64,000 nucleotides of DNA from Sphingomonas sp. Lineage in GTDB: Bacteria; Pseudomonadota; Alphaproteobacteria; Sphingomonadales; Sphingomonadaceae. Under the pieces are notes generated by a model that saw nothing but the letters and a program-made list of their open reading frames with translations, was not told where the DNA came from and did no database searches. The stretch covers positions 124,001-188,000 of the forward strand of contig NZ_QFOB01000006.1 of NCBI RefSeq assembly GCF_003248515.1, given 5' to 3'. Position numbers and translations under genes: made by a program. How positions within the stretch are numbered: position 1 is the stretch's first letter; each line of letters starts with the position of its first letter. Shown here one piece after another: positions 36,527-45,889 of this stretch.

Positions 36527-38623
36527 TCACCCCTCGATCCGCGAGAAATCCGCCACCCGGTGGCACGCGCCACGGATGCGCGCGAGCAGGCCGAGCCGAG
36601 CCGCCCGCTTTGCGGGATCGGCATCGTTGACGATGACGGCCTCGAAGAAGGCGTCGATCGGCGCGCGCAGCGTGGCAAGGGCGGACATGGCTGATTCGAA
36701 CTCCTCGGCTTCCACGGCGGATGCGGCCGCGGCCTCCGCCGAGGCGAGCGCCGCGAGGAGCCCAGCCTCCTCCTTTTCCGGCACATAGGAAAGGGGACTT
36801 TGGTCCGCCTGCCCGACTTCGGCACCATCCCAGCCTTCCTTGCGCAGGATATTGGCGGCACGCTTGTAGCCGGCGATCAGATTGCGGCCGTCATCCGTTT
36901 CGACGAAACCCTGCAGCGCCTTCACCCGGGCCAGCAGGCGAACGAGATCGTCCTCGCCGCCCAGCGCGAATACCGCATCGATCAGATCGTGGCGGACGCC
37001 GGCTTCGCGCTGCTGGACCTTGAGGCGGTCGATCAGGAAGTCTGTAACAGTGATCGCCACACCACGTCGCGCAACGTCTGAAGGAGACAATCGCGCATCA
37101 AGACGATGACCAAGCCAGCCTTGCCGCACGACCTCACCGACACTCGCCCTAAGAGCGTTCTGTTGAACCAGAGCGACTATTCCGAGTGCGGATCGACGAA
37201 GGGCGAATGGGTCTTTTGATCCGGTCGGCAATTCTTCGATCGCAAAGAACGAGCACACGCTGTCCAGCTTGTCCGCCAGGCTCACCGCCACAGTGACCGG
37301 GGCCGTCGGAACCTCGTCGCCCTGCCCCACCGGCTTGTAATGGTCGCGGATCGCGTCTGCCACGGCATCGGGCAGGCCCTCGGCGCGGGCATAATAGCCA
37401 CCCATCACCCCCTGAAGCTCGGGGAATTCGCCGACCATGCCGGTGACGAGATCGGCCTTGCACAGTTCGGCCGCCTTTCGGGCCAGCGCCGGATCGCAGC
37501 CAGGCACGATGCCTTCTGTCGCCAGCCATTCGGCCAGCTTCGCCACGCGCTCCACCTTGTCGGCCACGGTGCCGAGCTTTTCGTGGAACACGATCTGGCC
37601 GAGATTCCCCGCCTGCTCCGCCAGCGGGATCTTCAGATCCTGCTCCCAGAAGAAGCGGGCGTCGGACAGGCGGGCCGCCAGCACCTTGCCATTGCCGGCC
37701 ACGATCTGCGCGCCGCCATCCGCCGCATCGATATTCGCGGTGCACAGGAAGGCCGGCGCCAGATTGCCCGCCGCATCGTTCAGCACGAAATATTTCTGGT
37801 TGGTGCGCAGCGTAAGCTGGATCACTTCGCGCGGCACTTCCAGGAAGGCCGGATCGAAGAAGCCCAGCAGCGGCACCGGCCATTCGGTGAGCCCCGCATT
37901 TTCCGCGACGAGGCCCGGATCGGGGATCACGCTGAGCCCGCTGGCGGCGGCGAGCGCCGTGGCGCGCTCCTCGATGATCCGCGCGCGTTCGGCCGGATCG
38001 ACGATCACATGCGCGGCACGCAGTGCCTCCGCATAATCGGCGGCCGATCCGATGCTGACCTCGCCCGGATGATGGAAGCGATGGCCGAGCGTGACGGCGC
38101 CGCTGGCGATGCCCCCGATCTCGAACGGCACCACATTCTGGCCGAACAGCGCGACGATACCCTGCAGGGGACGCACCCAGCGCAGGCTGGAGGACGAGGC
38201 CGAAGCCGTGCCCCAGCGCATCGACTTGGGCCAGGGAAAGGCGCGGACGATGGCGGGGATCGCCTCCGCGATCACATCGGCGGTGGCGCGGCCGGGGCGG
38301 TTCACCACCGCGAACCACACGCCATCCCGCTCTTCCAGATCCGCGCGGGAGACGCCCGTCTTGCGGAGGAATCCTTCCAGCGCCTGTTCCGGCGCGGAGA
38401 TGCGCGGCCCCTTGGTCTCTTCGGAAACGGCGGCGGTGAAACCCGGCAGCTCGCGCGCGATCAGCGCCAGGCGGCGCGGCGTGGCGAAGGTTTCGATGCC
38501 CGTGGCAGGCAGCCCGGCCTTCTCCATCTCGGCCGCGAACAGGGACTGCAAATCCTTGCACGCCTTGGCCTGCATGCGCGCGGGGATTTCCTCCGAGCGG
38601 AGTTCGAGGAGAAAATCGGTCAC
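36527..38623 (-). CDS. glyS: Glycine--tRNA ligase beta subunit
   Basis: Beta subunit of the tetrameric alpha2beta2 glycyl-tRNA synthetase, 698 residues. It begins VTDFLLELRSEEIPARMQ, the family N terminus, and has ETFATPRRLAL, LRWVRPLQGIVAL and GEFPELQGVMGGYYA. The GTG at 38623 overlaps the glyQ stop (GTGA); GTG 38632 is also possible. Confidence 0.96.
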   Translation of the reverse strand: MTDFLLELRSEEIPARMQAKACKDLQSLFAAEMEKAGLPATGIETFATPRRLALIARELPGFTAAVSEETKGPRISAPEQALEGFLRKTGVSRADLEERDGVWFAVVNRPGRATADVIAEAIPAIVRAFPWPKSMRWGTASASSSSLRWVRPLQGIVALFGQNVVPFEIGGIASGAVTLGHRFHHPGEVSIGSAADYAEALRAAHVIVDPAERARIIEERATALAAASGLSVIPDPGLVAENAGLTEWPVPLLGFFDPAFLEVPREVIQLTLRTNQKYFVLNDAAGNLAPAFLCTANIDAADGGAQIVAGNGKVLAARLSDARFFWEQDLKIPLAEQAGNLGQIVFHEKLGTVADKVERVAKLAEWLATEGIVPGCDPALARKAAELCKADLVTGMVGEFPELQGVMGGYYARAEGLPDAVADAIRDHYKPVGQGDEVPTAPVTVAVSLADKLDSVCSFFAIEELPTGSKDPFALRRSALGIVALVQQNALRASVGEVVRQGWLGHRLDARLSPSDVARRGVAITVTDFLIDRLKVQQREAGVRHDLIDAVFALGGEDDLVRLLARVKALQGFVETDDGRNLIAGYKRAANILRKEGWDGAEVGQADQSPLSYVPEKEEAGLLAALASAEAAAASAVEAEEFESAMSALATLRAPIDAFFEAVIVNDADPAKRAARLGLLARIRGACHRVADFSRIEG

Positions 38624-39492
38624 GCGTCCCACCCGTTATGCGCCATCCACGCCTCGCAGGCGCCCTTCGCCAGATCGCGCACGCGGCCGATATAAGCCTG
38701 GCGCTCGGCCACGGAGATCACGCCGCGCGCCTGAAGCGTGTTGAACACATGGCTCGCCTTGATCGCCTGATCGTAAGCGGGCAGCGGCAGGCCGCGCTCG
38801 ATCAGCGCCTTCGCCTCGTCCGCCGCGAAGGTGAACTGCTTGAACAGCATATCCGTGTTCGCCGCCTCGAAATTATAGGCGCTGAACTGCTTCTCATTTT
38901 CGAGGAACACGTCGCCATAGGTGACGCCGTCATCGTTGAAGGCGAGATCATAGACGTTGTCGACGCCCTGGATATACATCGCCAGACGCTCCAGCCCATA
39001 AGTCAGCTCGCCCGCGACAGGCTTGCAATCGAAACCGCCGACCTGCTGGAAATATGTGAACTGCGTCACCTCCATCCCATCGCACCAGACTTCCCAGCCC
39101 AGCCCCCAGGCGCCGAGCGTGGGGCTCTCCCAGTCATCCTCCACGAAGCGGATGTCGTGCATCGTGAAATCCACGCCGATCCGGTCGAGCGAGCCGAGAT
39201 ACAGTTCCTGCAGATTGGCCGGGCTCGGCTTCAGGATCACCTGATACTGGTAATAATGGCCCAGCCGGTTGGGATTTTCGCCATAGCGGCCGTCGGTCGG
39301 CCGGCGCGAGGGCTGCACATAGGCCGCCTTCCAGGGGCGGGGGCCCAGCGCGCGTAGCGTGGTGGCTGGATGGAAGGTGCCGGCGCCCATCTCCATGTCA
39401 TAGGGCTGCAGGATCACGCAGCCCTGCGCGCTCCAATAATCGTGGAGCGTCAGGATCAGGCGCTGGAAGCTCAGGGGCTTGGGCGACGCCAA
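38620..39492 (-). CDS. glyQ: Glycine--tRNA ligase alpha subunit
   Basis: Catalytic alpha subunit, 290 residues. Landmarks are LILTLHDYWSAQGCVILQPY, MEMGAGTFHPATTLRALGP and PNRLGHYYQYQVILKPSP. The start is TTG 39492 (no ATG fits before the conserved SFQRLILTL). First gene of glyQ-glyS-ppdK. Confidence 0.96.
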   Translation of the reverse strand: MASPKPLSFQRLILTLHDYWSAQGCVILQPYDMEMGAGTFHPATTLRALGPRPWKAAYVQPSRRPTDGRYGENPNRLGHYYQYQVILKPSPANLQELYLGSLDRIGVDFTMHDIRFVEDDWESPTLGAWGLGWEVWCDGMEVTQFTYFQQVGGFDCKPVAGELTYGLERLAMYIQGVDNVYDLAFNDDGVTYGDVFLENEKQFSAYNFEAANTDMLFKQFTFAADEAKALIERGLPLPAYDQAIKASHVFNTLQARGVISVAERQAYIGRVRDLAKGACEAWMAHNGWDA

Positions 39493-39605
39493 GGCAGGTC
39501 TCTCTTCATTCTAGCGCGGGATATCCGCAAGGCCAGCGCGTTTGGCGCGGGGCGCGGGGCTGGTCAATCCTTGCGAAGGCCGGGCGCAGCGGGCAAGCCG
39601 CCGCG

Positions 39606-40484
39606 ATGTTTCGCCTGCGCACCACCCTGCCCGCCCTGCTCGCCGCCGCCGGATTGATCGCGGCCCAGCCCGCCGCCGCGCGCCCGGCGCTGTGGAAACT
39701 CGCCGATGCCGATACGACCATCTATCTCTTCGGCACGATCCACGTGCTGCCGCCGGGCCTGAAATGGCGTGACAGGACGATCGATGCGGCCATGGGCAAG
39801 GCCCAGTCGCTGACACTGGAAGCCGTGCTGGATCAGGATCCGGGCGCGGTGGCGAAGGTGATCACCACATTGGGCAAGGGCGAGAAGCTGCCGCCGCTGG
39901 CCGATCGCGTGCCGGCGGACAAGCGCGCCACGCTCGCCGCGCTGGTGGCGAAGAGCAACCTGCCGGCACCCTTCCTCGATGGCCTCAAGACCTGGGCGGC
40001 GGCGGTGGTGCTCACGGGCGCCGCGCTGGACCAGATCGGCCTGAAGGTGGGCGCCGAAGGCGTGGAGCCGCAGGTTTCGGCCCTGTTCCGCGCGGCGGGC
40101 AAGCCGGTCGACGGGCTGGAGACGGCCGAGCTCCAGCTCGGCTATTTCGATGCGCTGCCCGAAAGCGCGCAGCGCGCCTTCCTCGTCGCCACGCTGGACG
40201 ATCCGAAGGAGGCGCGGGCCGATTTCGATCGGATGGTGAAGGCGTGGATGGCCGGCGACGTGCCCGGCATCGAGAAGAGCTTCGCCGACGAACCCGATTT
40301 CACGCCGGAGCTTCGCGGCCTGCTGATCCGCAAGCGCGATGAAATGTGGGCCGATGCGCTGGCGGACCGCCTCAAGCGCCCCGGAACCATCTTCGTAGCG
40401 GTTGGTGCAGGCCACCTCGCCGGCCCCGACAGCGTGCAGAAGATACTCGCGCGCAAAGGACTTATCGTTACGCGAGTCCAATAG
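39606..40484 (+). CDS. TraB/GumN family protein
   Basis: 292 residues with a signal peptide ending near QPAAARP. The core carries the TraB/GumN landmarks TTIYLFGTIHVLPPG, LDQIGLKVGAEGVEPQ and VAVGAGHLAGPDSV, whose histidines and glutamates suggest a metal-dependent hydrolase fold related to Tiki peptidases. Substrate unknown. Probably monocistronic, divergent from glyQ. Confidence 0.88.
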   Translation: MFRLRTTLPALLAAAGLIAAQPAAARPALWKLADADTTIYLFGTIHVLPPGLKWRDRTIDAAMGKAQSLTLEAVLDQDPGAVAKVITTLGKGEKLPPLADRVPADKRATLAALVAKSNLPAPFLDGLKTWAAAVVLTGAALDQIGLKVGAEGVEPQVSALFRAAGKPVDGLETAELQLGYFDALPESAQRAFLVATLDDPKEARADFDRMVKAWMAGDVPGIEKSFADEPDFTPELRGLLIRKRDEMWADALADRLKRPGTIFVAVGAGHLAGPDSVQKILARKGLIVTRVQ

Positions 40485-40653
40485 TTTACATGAACCTCAG
40501 TTTAATGGTGCGTTCATCTGATATATAGATTTGAACAACCTGTGTGATGCGCAAATGCAACAGGTTTCATCGTTGCGTTCGATTGAGGAACGATCTTTAC
40601 AGCATTGGCTTTCCCCCGGCGTCGTTCATTTCCGACATCGATAAGGATTGATC

Positions 40654-41277
40654 ATGCGTAATATCGTCTTCGCCACCACGCTCGTCGCCACACTGGGCCT
40701 TGCGAGCATCGCGCAGGCACAGGATGCCGCAGCGCCGGCCGATACGGCCAGCTCCAACGGAACCAGCTTTCGCGGCTTCCGCGCCGAAGTGCAGGCCGGC
40801 GGTGATCGTTTCCAGAGCCAGGGCACGCACGACAACAAATTCGGCTGGGGCGGGGCGGCCGGCTTCGACGGCGTGATCGCGGACAGGTTCGTGGTCGGCC
40901 CCGAAGTGAGCTACTGGCAGTCGCGGGCCGAAAACGTCACCAATCCGCTCGGCGGCACCTATGCCCAGAAATCGTTCCGCGAGATCGGCGCGGGCATCCG
41001 CGCGGGCTATCTCGTAAAGCCCAATATCCTCGTTTACGGGATTGGCGGCTATGTGAACGACAAGCAGCGCGCAGCCTTCACCGGCCCGAACAACAGCGGC
41101 ACGGCGGGTGCCTTCTACAATGTCGTCCACTCGGACGGTTATCAGCTGGGTGCGGGCGCCGAATATTCGCTGACGGACATGTTCTATGTCGGCGCCGGCT
41201 ATCGCTATTCCAACTATAACGACAATACGACGCGCCAGCGCCTGTTCCTGAGCGCGGGCGTACGCTTCAAGCCGTGA
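40654..41277 (+). CDS. Outer-membrane beta-barrel protein (Omp25-like porin family)
   Basis: 207 residues. The signal peptide MRNIVFATTLVATLGLASIAQAQ is followed by alternating beta strands: FRGFRAEVQAGGDRF, GFDGVIADRFVVGPEVSYW, GYLVKPNILVYGIGGYVND and the closing strand LFLSAGVRFKP ending in an aromatic-proline. This is the pattern of small eight-stranded barrels of the Omp25/OmpA-like type. ATG 40654 follows AAGGA. The 170-base AT-richer upstream region probably holds the promoter. Function is structural or unknown. Confidence 0.85.
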   Translation: MRNIVFATTLVATLGLASIAQAQDAAAPADTASSNGTSFRGFRAEVQAGGDRFQSQGTHDNKFGWGGAAGFDGVIADRFVVGPEVSYWQSRAENVTNPLGGTYAQKSFREIGAGIRAGYLVKPNILVYGIGGYVNDKQRAAFTGPNNSGTAGAFYNVVHSDGYQLGAGAEYSLTDMFYVGAGYRYSNYNDNTTRQRLFLSAGVRFKP

Positions 41278-41287
41278 CGGCCTTGCG

Positions 41288-41338
41288 CCCTTCCTCCCGC
41301 CTGTCCCGAGCCTGTCGAGGGAGGAACGGGAGGAAGGG
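41288..41338. repeat. REP-like inverted repeat
   Basis: CCCTTCCTCCCG / CGGGAGGAAGGG, 12-base perfect arms; the interior contains CCCGAGCCTGTCGAGGG. This looks like the dispersed intergenic hairpins common in sphingomonads. It may also end transcription of the barrel gene. Confidence 0.6.
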
Positions 41339-41397
41339 TGACGGGAATCGGCGCGCCCTTCGCGCGCCGTTGCGTTTCGAGCTCCATTCCGCTAAGC

Positions 41398-41444
41398 GCC
41401 CCGCCTCCTCGCCGGACATCCCTGGAGGCGGCGGGGCACTTTTA
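41398..41444 (+). promoter_or_regulatory. GC-rich stem-loop in the L25 leader
   Basis: GCCCCGCC / GGCGGGGC, 8 base pairs with a 24-base loop, followed by ACTTTTAACG, 25 bases before the L25 start. It could be a weak terminator or an autoregulatory leader of the L25 gene. Confidence 0.4.
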
Positions 41445-41469
41445 ACGCAAGCGAACTGGAGACAGACCT

Positions 41470-42090
41470 ATGAGCGATCAGCTCACCCTGTCGGCCGAGA
41501 CGCGCGAACGGGCTGGCAAGGGAGCCTCCCGTGCGCACCGTCGCGAAGGCCGCGTCCCCGCCGTTGTTTACGGCAACAAGCAGCAGCCGCTGTCGATCCA
41601 CGTCGAGGAAAAGGCCCTCATCAAGGCGCTCTCGACCGGTCATTTCATGAACACGGTCGTGATGATCGACGGCGCCGGCGAAACCATCCGCACGCTGCCC
41701 AAGGACGTCCAGTTCCACCCGGTCACCGACCGTCCGCTCCATGTCGACTTCCTGCGCATCGGCGAGCACACCACCGTGCATGTCGACGTTCCGCTGGTCT
41801 TCTCCGACGAGGAACTGAGCCCCGGCCTGAAGCGCGGCGGCGTGCTCAACATCGTCACCCATGATCTGGGTCTCGTCGTCGACGCGGCCGAGATCCCCAG
41901 CGAGATCACCATCTCGCTCAAGGGCCTCGAAGTGGGTGACAGCATCCATCTTTCGGGCGTCGCCCTGCCCGCCGGCGCCAAGGCCGCCGACGAAAGCGAC
42001 GTGACGATCGCGACGATCGTCGCCCCGTCCGCGCTCAAGTCGAGCGAAGGCGAGGCCGAGGAAGCCGGCGAGGGCGTAGCGGAAGCCTGA
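41470..42090 (+). CDS. rplY: 50S ribosomal protein L25 / general stress protein Ctc
   Basis: 206 residues, the long Ctc form. The N-terminal L25 domain has ETRERAGKGASRAHRREGRV and PAVVYGNKQQPLSI and binds 5S rRNA; the C-terminal TL5-like domain (about 95-190) ends in an acidic tail. GGAG precedes ATG 41470. It is followed by pth, the usual neighbour. Confidence 0.95.
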   Translation: MSDQLTLSAETRERAGKGASRAHRREGRVPAVVYGNKQQPLSIHVEEKALIKALSTGHFMNTVVMIDGAGETIRTLPKDVQFHPVTDRPLHVDFLRIGEHTTVHVDVPLVFSDEELSPGLKRGGVLNIVTHDLGLVVDAAEIPSEITISLKGLEVGDSIHLSGVALPAGAKAADESDVTIATIVAPSALKSSEGEAEEAGEGVAEA

Positions 42091-42114
42091 GCTTCCCGCA
42101 TTCTTGCGATTTCC

Positions 42115-42196
42115 CGTCACCCCAGCGGAAGCCGGGGTCTCGCGCGGCAGGCCGATGCGGCAGCCGCCCGGGACACCAGCCTTCGCTGGGGTGACG
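42115..42196. repeat. REP-like palindromic element between rplY and pth
   Basis: CGTCACCCCAGCG at 42115-42127 and its exact inverse CGCTGGGGTGACG at 42184-42196, with partly paired interior (GGAAGCCGGGGTCTC and GACACCAGCCTTCG). This is the form of dispersed intergenic repeats of alphaproteobacteria; it may affect transcription between the two genes. Confidence 0.75.
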
Positions 42197-42221
42197 TATT
42201 TTCGGAACGGGAGGATCGGAC

Positions 42222-42800
42222 GTGCATCTCTGGGTCGGCCTCGGCAATCCGGGCGCGCAATATGCGCTCAATCGCCACAATGTCGGCTTCATGGCGCTGG
42301 ATGCGATCGCCGAGATCCACGGTTTCGAACCGTGGAAGAAGCAGTTTCAGGGCTGGGCCTCGATCGGCCGGATCGGCACGCAGCGCATCCTGCTGCTGAA
42401 GCCCGCCACCTTCATGAATGAAAGCGGCCGATCGGTGGCCGAGGCGATGCGCTTCTACAAGCTGGAGCCGTCCGCGCTCACCGCCTTTCACGACGAACTG
42501 GATCTCGCGCCCTTCAAGGTGAAGGTGAAGACCGGCGGGGGCGCCGCCGGGCATAACGGCCTGCGTTCCATCGATCAGCATCTGGGGCAGGATTATCGCC
42601 GCGTGCGGCTGGGCATCGGCCATCCCGGGCACAAGGACCGCGTGACGGGCTATGTGCTCGGCAATTACGCCAAGGCCGAGATGGACGATCTGGCCGATCT
42701 GCTCGGCGCGGTCGGCGCGGAAGCGCCCTGGCTGGCGGCAGGCGAAGACGCGCGCTTCATGAACGAGGTGGCGCTGCGCCTGCAGGACAGCGCGGGATGA
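42222..42800 (+). CDS. pth: Peptidyl-tRNA hydrolase
   Basis: Recycles peptidyl-tRNA dropped by ribosomes. 192 residues. VGLGNPGAQYALNRHNVGF holds the catalytic histidine (about H19), and KPATFMNESGRSV and GGGAAGHNGLRSI follow. GTG start at 42222 after GGGAGGA. Its stop overlaps the transporter start by four bases (ATGA). Confidence 0.96.
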   Translation: MHLWVGLGNPGAQYALNRHNVGFMALDAIAEIHGFEPWKKQFQGWASIGRIGTQRILLLKPATFMNESGRSVAEAMRFYKLEPSALTAFHDELDLAPFKVKVKTGGGAAGHNGLRSIDQHLGQDYRRVRLGIGHPGHKDRVTGYVLGNYAKAEMDDLADLLGAVGAEAPWLAAGEDARFMNEVALRLQDSAG

Positions 42801-43705
42801 GCGAGCCGGCGATTGGCGGCGCGGAACGGGCGCGCATCTACGGGCTGCTCATATTCGTCACCCTGCTCTGGGCAGGCAATTCGATCGTCGCGCGCGCGAT
42901 CCACACGGATATTCCGCCTTTCACGCTGGCCCTGTTCCGCTGGACGGGCGCGCTGTTGCTGCTGCTGCCCTTCGCGATGCGCCACGTCCGCGCGGACCGT
43001 GCCGAAATCGCGCGCTCCTGGCCGATCATCCTGCTGATCGGCGCAGTCGGTGTCGGCTGCTTCAACGCCCTGCTCTATTCGGGTCTTCAATATACGACCG
43101 CGACGAACGGCCTGCTGATCCAGGCCGCCATCCCCGCGCTGGTGCTGCTGCTCAACCGGCTGTTCTTCGGTGTGCGGGCGCGCCTGGCCGAAATCGTGGG
43201 CGTGCTGATGGCGGCGGCGGGCGTGCTGACGATCATCTTCCGCGCCGATCCCGCCGCTTTGCTGGGGCTGGAATTCGGCAGGGGCGATGCGCTGGTGCTG
43301 GGCGCAGTGGTGATGTGGGGGCTCTATACGGCTTTCCTGCGGCTGCGCCCGCCTATCCATCCGCTCAGCCTGATCGCCACCACCTTCCTGATCGGGGTGA
43401 TCGTGATGCTACCCTTTTCGATCTGGGAGTTGGGGCATCGGCCGCTGCGGCTGAACGAAGGCGTGCTGCTGGGCATCGGCTATGTCGCGATCTTCCCGTC
43501 GATCATCGCCTACATGCTCTACAATCAGGCCGTGGCGGAAATCGGCGCGGGGGCCGCCGGCCAGATGATCAGCCTCCAGCCGCTTTTCGGGGCACTGCTT
43601 GCCGCCCTGCTACTGTCGGAGCCGCTCCATCCCTATCATTTCGCCGGCATGGCCCTGATCGTGGGCGGGATCGTCCTGCCGATCGTCACGCGGCCGAGGG
43701 AGTAA
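42797..43705 (+). CDS. EamA-family (DMT superfamily) transporter
   Basis: 302 residues with about ten membrane helices in two EamA repeats: LLIFVTLLWAGNSIVARA in the first half and LVLGAVVMWGLYTAFLRL in the second, closing with PLFGALLAALLLSEPLH. Such exporters move metabolites across the inner membrane; the substrate is unknown. Translationally coupled to pth. Confidence 0.9.
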   Translation: MSEPAIGGAERARIYGLLIFVTLLWAGNSIVARAIHTDIPPFTLALFRWTGALLLLLPFAMRHVRADRAEIARSWPIILLIGAVGVGCFNALLYSGLQYTTATNGLLIQAAIPALVLLLNRLFFGVRARLAEIVGVLMAAAGVLTIIFRADPAALLGLEFGRGDALVLGAVVMWGLYTAFLRLRPPIHPLSLIATTFLIGVIVMLPFSIWELGHRPLRLNEGVLLGIGYVAIFPSIIAYMLYNQAVAEIGAGAAGQMISLQPLFGALLAALLLSEPLHPYHFAGMALIVGGIVLPIVTRPRE

Positions 43706-43738
43706 CCGCCCACGCCACGAAACCCCTGTTGACGCGGT

Positions 43739-44206
43739 CTAGCGAAGCCGCAGGCCGAGAAAGGCCGCGCCCGGCACGGGATTGAACGAGACGGGATCGG
43801 CGGGGGCGAAACCCAGCGATGCGTAAAGCCGGCGGGCGCGATCAAATTCGGGCAGCACATCCAATCGCATTTCCGCATAGCCCGCCCGCCGCGCCTCCCC
43901 GATCAGGCGCTCGACCAGTTGCCGGCCGAGCCCGTCGCCGCGCGCGGCCGGGCGGATGTAAAGGCGCTTCATCTCGCACAGGCTATCGTCGATCCGGCGG
44001 AGGCTGACGCAGCCCACCAGCCCGCCGGATCGCTCCGCCACCAGCAGCCGGCCCTGCGGCTCGGCATATTTGCCGGGCAGATCGGCGAATTCGGCCTCAT
44101 AGCCCTGAAAATCCAGGCTTACGCTCGGGCTGGCGACGAATTCGCGCCAGATATCCAGCACCGCATCCCGATCATGCGGAAAGACGGCGGACCTGATCGC
44201 GGACAT
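43739..44206 (-). CDS. GNAT family N-acetyltransferase
   Basis: 155 residues. The acetyl-CoA loop is RPAARGDGLGRQLVERLI (RxxGxG/A type), preceded by LCEMKRLYI, and followed by GYAEMRLDVLPEFDRARRLY. Substrate unknown; similar proteins act on amines or antibiotics. ATG 44206 is preferred to an upstream start that would add a non-conserved leader. Confidence 0.87.
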   Translation of the reverse strand: MSAIRSAVFPHDRDAVLDIWREFVASPSVSLDFQGYEAEFADLPGKYAEPQGRLLVAERSGGLVGCVSLRRIDDSLCEMKRLYIRPAARGDGLGRQLVERLIGEARRAGYAEMRLDVLPEFDRARRLYASLGFAPADPVSFNPVPGAAFLGLRLR

Positions 44207-44270
44207 CGACGCATCGGTGCCGCGCGAATGTGGCGGAAATGGCCCGATCACCGGGCCGAATATCGAAGCG

Positions 44271-44609
44271 TCAGCGGACGCGGCAGACCATGCCGCTGCC
44301 CGACGCGATCGTCTCGCCTTCGGCCAGACGGCTCAGCAACCCTTCGCGCTGGCCCTTGCCCCACCATTGCCAGCCCTGACCGACATAGCGCTCGCCATCG
44401 GCCGAGACGGCGCGCGCCATCTGCACCGTATCGCCGCCCAGCGTGAGCACCGCCGCGTCACCACCCGAATAGAGCACCTCGATCACGCGCCCGTCCCCAC
44501 AGGCATAGAGCGCGCTCTGGCCGGTGGAGGGCGGGACATGGCTTCTTGCGCCTAGCGGCTGCGTAGTGAGCGCCAACAGGGCAAACGGCGGAAAAGCGGC
44601 ACGAAACAT
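44271..44609 (-). CDS. MliC-like periplasmic protein (C-type lysozyme inhibitor family)
   Basis: 112 residues with an N-terminal signal-like segment (RAAFPPFALLALTTQPLGA). The mature domain has the MliC pattern: an early YACGDGRVIEVLYSGGD, VLTLGGDTVQMARA, GERYVGQGWQWWGKG and a late cysteine in GSGMVCRV that could pair with the first. Family members inhibit host lysozyme at the cell wall. The start is uncertain: GTG 44633 would lengthen the leader. Confidence 0.75.
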   Translation of the reverse strand: MFRAAFPPFALLALTTQPLGARSHVPPSTGQSALYACGDGRVIEVLYSGGDAAVLTLGGDTVQMARAVSADGERYVGQGWQWWGKGQREGLLSRLAEGETIASGSGMVCRVR

Positions 44610-44707
44610 GGCCGGGAGGTGGGGCTTCGCCACGGAAGCACAACCCCTGCCCGCTCATGCCGCATCGTGCGTGCGACGAGCCGACGTTCCTGACCAAAGG
44701 CGCCTGA

Positions 44708-45496
44708 CTAGAGGCGCCCGATCAATGCCATCGCCGCCGCAGGCGCCCTCAGCTTGGCGCCATTGATCATGAAGACGAAAGCATCGCGCCGCTCCGCCGG
44801 ATGCGGACCGCCGACATAATCGAGGCCCTCCGGGGAATGGCCGTCCGCCCAGCTCTTCGCGATCGCCGCCCAGCGATCCAGCTCGGTCGGGGAATAGCCG
44901 GTCGGCTCCTCCTCGCGCTGGCGCTGGAGGCGGGCATAGGTGAAATCCGCCGTGACATCCGCGATCTGCGGCCAGCTTTCATCGTCGGCGATCACGATCG
45001 CGACATTGCGATCACGCGCGAGCGTTACGAACGCCTGATCGCGGAAACTCTCGTGGCGCGGCTCGATCGCGTGGCGCAGCCTGAGGCCGCCGAAGCTTTC
45101 GGGCAAAAGATCGAGGAAACGGGCGATATCGTCGGCATCGAACTGCTTGGTGCCGGCGAACTGCCACAGGATCGGCCCGAGCTTCGGCCCCAGTTCCATC
45201 AGCCCCTGATCGAGGAAGTTGGCGATCGATTCGCCCGCCTCGGCCAGCACGCGACGATTCACGCAGAAGCGGGACGCCTTCACCGAGAAGACGAAATCGT
45301 CTGGCGTACGGCGCGCCCAGTCTGCCCAGGTGGCGGGCTTCTGGCGGGAATAGAAGGTGCCGTTGATCTCGATCGCGGTGACGTGCGTGCTCGCATATTC
45401 CAGCTCGCGCGCCTTGGGATGGCCCTTGGGATAGAAGGTCTCGCGCCACGGTTCATAGGTCCAGCCGCCGATGCCGACGCGGATCCGCCCCGTCAT
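44708..45496 (-). CDS. DUF72 domain-containing protein
   Basis: 262 residues of the DUF72 TIM-barrel-like family. Landmarks are VGIGGWTYEPWRETFYPKG, EYASTHVTAIEINGTFYS, FVFSVKASRF and AIEPRHESF, which carry conserved Glu and His. Function is unestablished. The start at 45496 gives the usual MTGRIRVGIGG; longer frames upstream are not conserved. Confidence 0.88.
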   Translation of the reverse strand: MTGRIRVGIGGWTYEPWRETFYPKGHPKARELEYASTHVTAIEINGTFYSRQKPATWADWARRTPDDFVFSVKASRFCVNRRVLAEAGESIANFLDQGLMELGPKLGPILWQFAGTKQFDADDIARFLDLLPESFGGLRLRHAIEPRHESFRDQAFVTLARDRNVAIVIADDESWPQIADVTADFTYARLQRQREEEPTGYSPTELDRWAAIAKSWADGHSPEGLDYVGGPHPAERRDAFVFMINGAKLRAPAAAMALIGRL

Positions 45497-45889
45497 ACCG
45501 TGGCTCCGCGACGCCACCCACACGATGCTTGGCGCAGATCCTCTCGAAGCACGTCCCTCTCCTCTCGCGATGATCCGCGAAGGCATGGCACTTCGCCGGG
45601 CAGGACGCAAACATATCGGGAACATCGAAAGCAGGACGCGGCCAATCGATCGCTACCCGCCCCGCGGCGGCCGCGATGTTTCCGGACGCGATCCGCCCCG
45701 CGAATCGCGCGCCGCATCGCGCGGGCGCTCAGGCTCCGCGCGGGCGGGCGAAGCGAGGTTCGCGACGGCAGCTCCAAGCCATACCACCTTCGCAACAAGC
45801 CCCTCAAAATGCATCGCTTTCCGAAGCGTTCGTCCCGCGCCAAACACGATCCGGCCCTGAGAGAAACGCGACCCGAAACCATCTCGAAA
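45497..45889. other. Long upstream region of the decarboxylase gene
   Basis: About 390 bases between divergent genes, GC-rich and full of arginine-coding open frames without ribosome-binding sites. I see no convincing gene. It should contain the promoters for the DUF72 gene (left) and the decarboxylase leader (right). Confidence 0.45.

Noticed and set aside
45497..45889. An arginine-rich upstream peptide beginning at ATG 45809
   Set aside because: No ribosome-binding site, and similar frames occur throughout this GC-rich stretch; only the leader from 45890 shows structure worth reporting.
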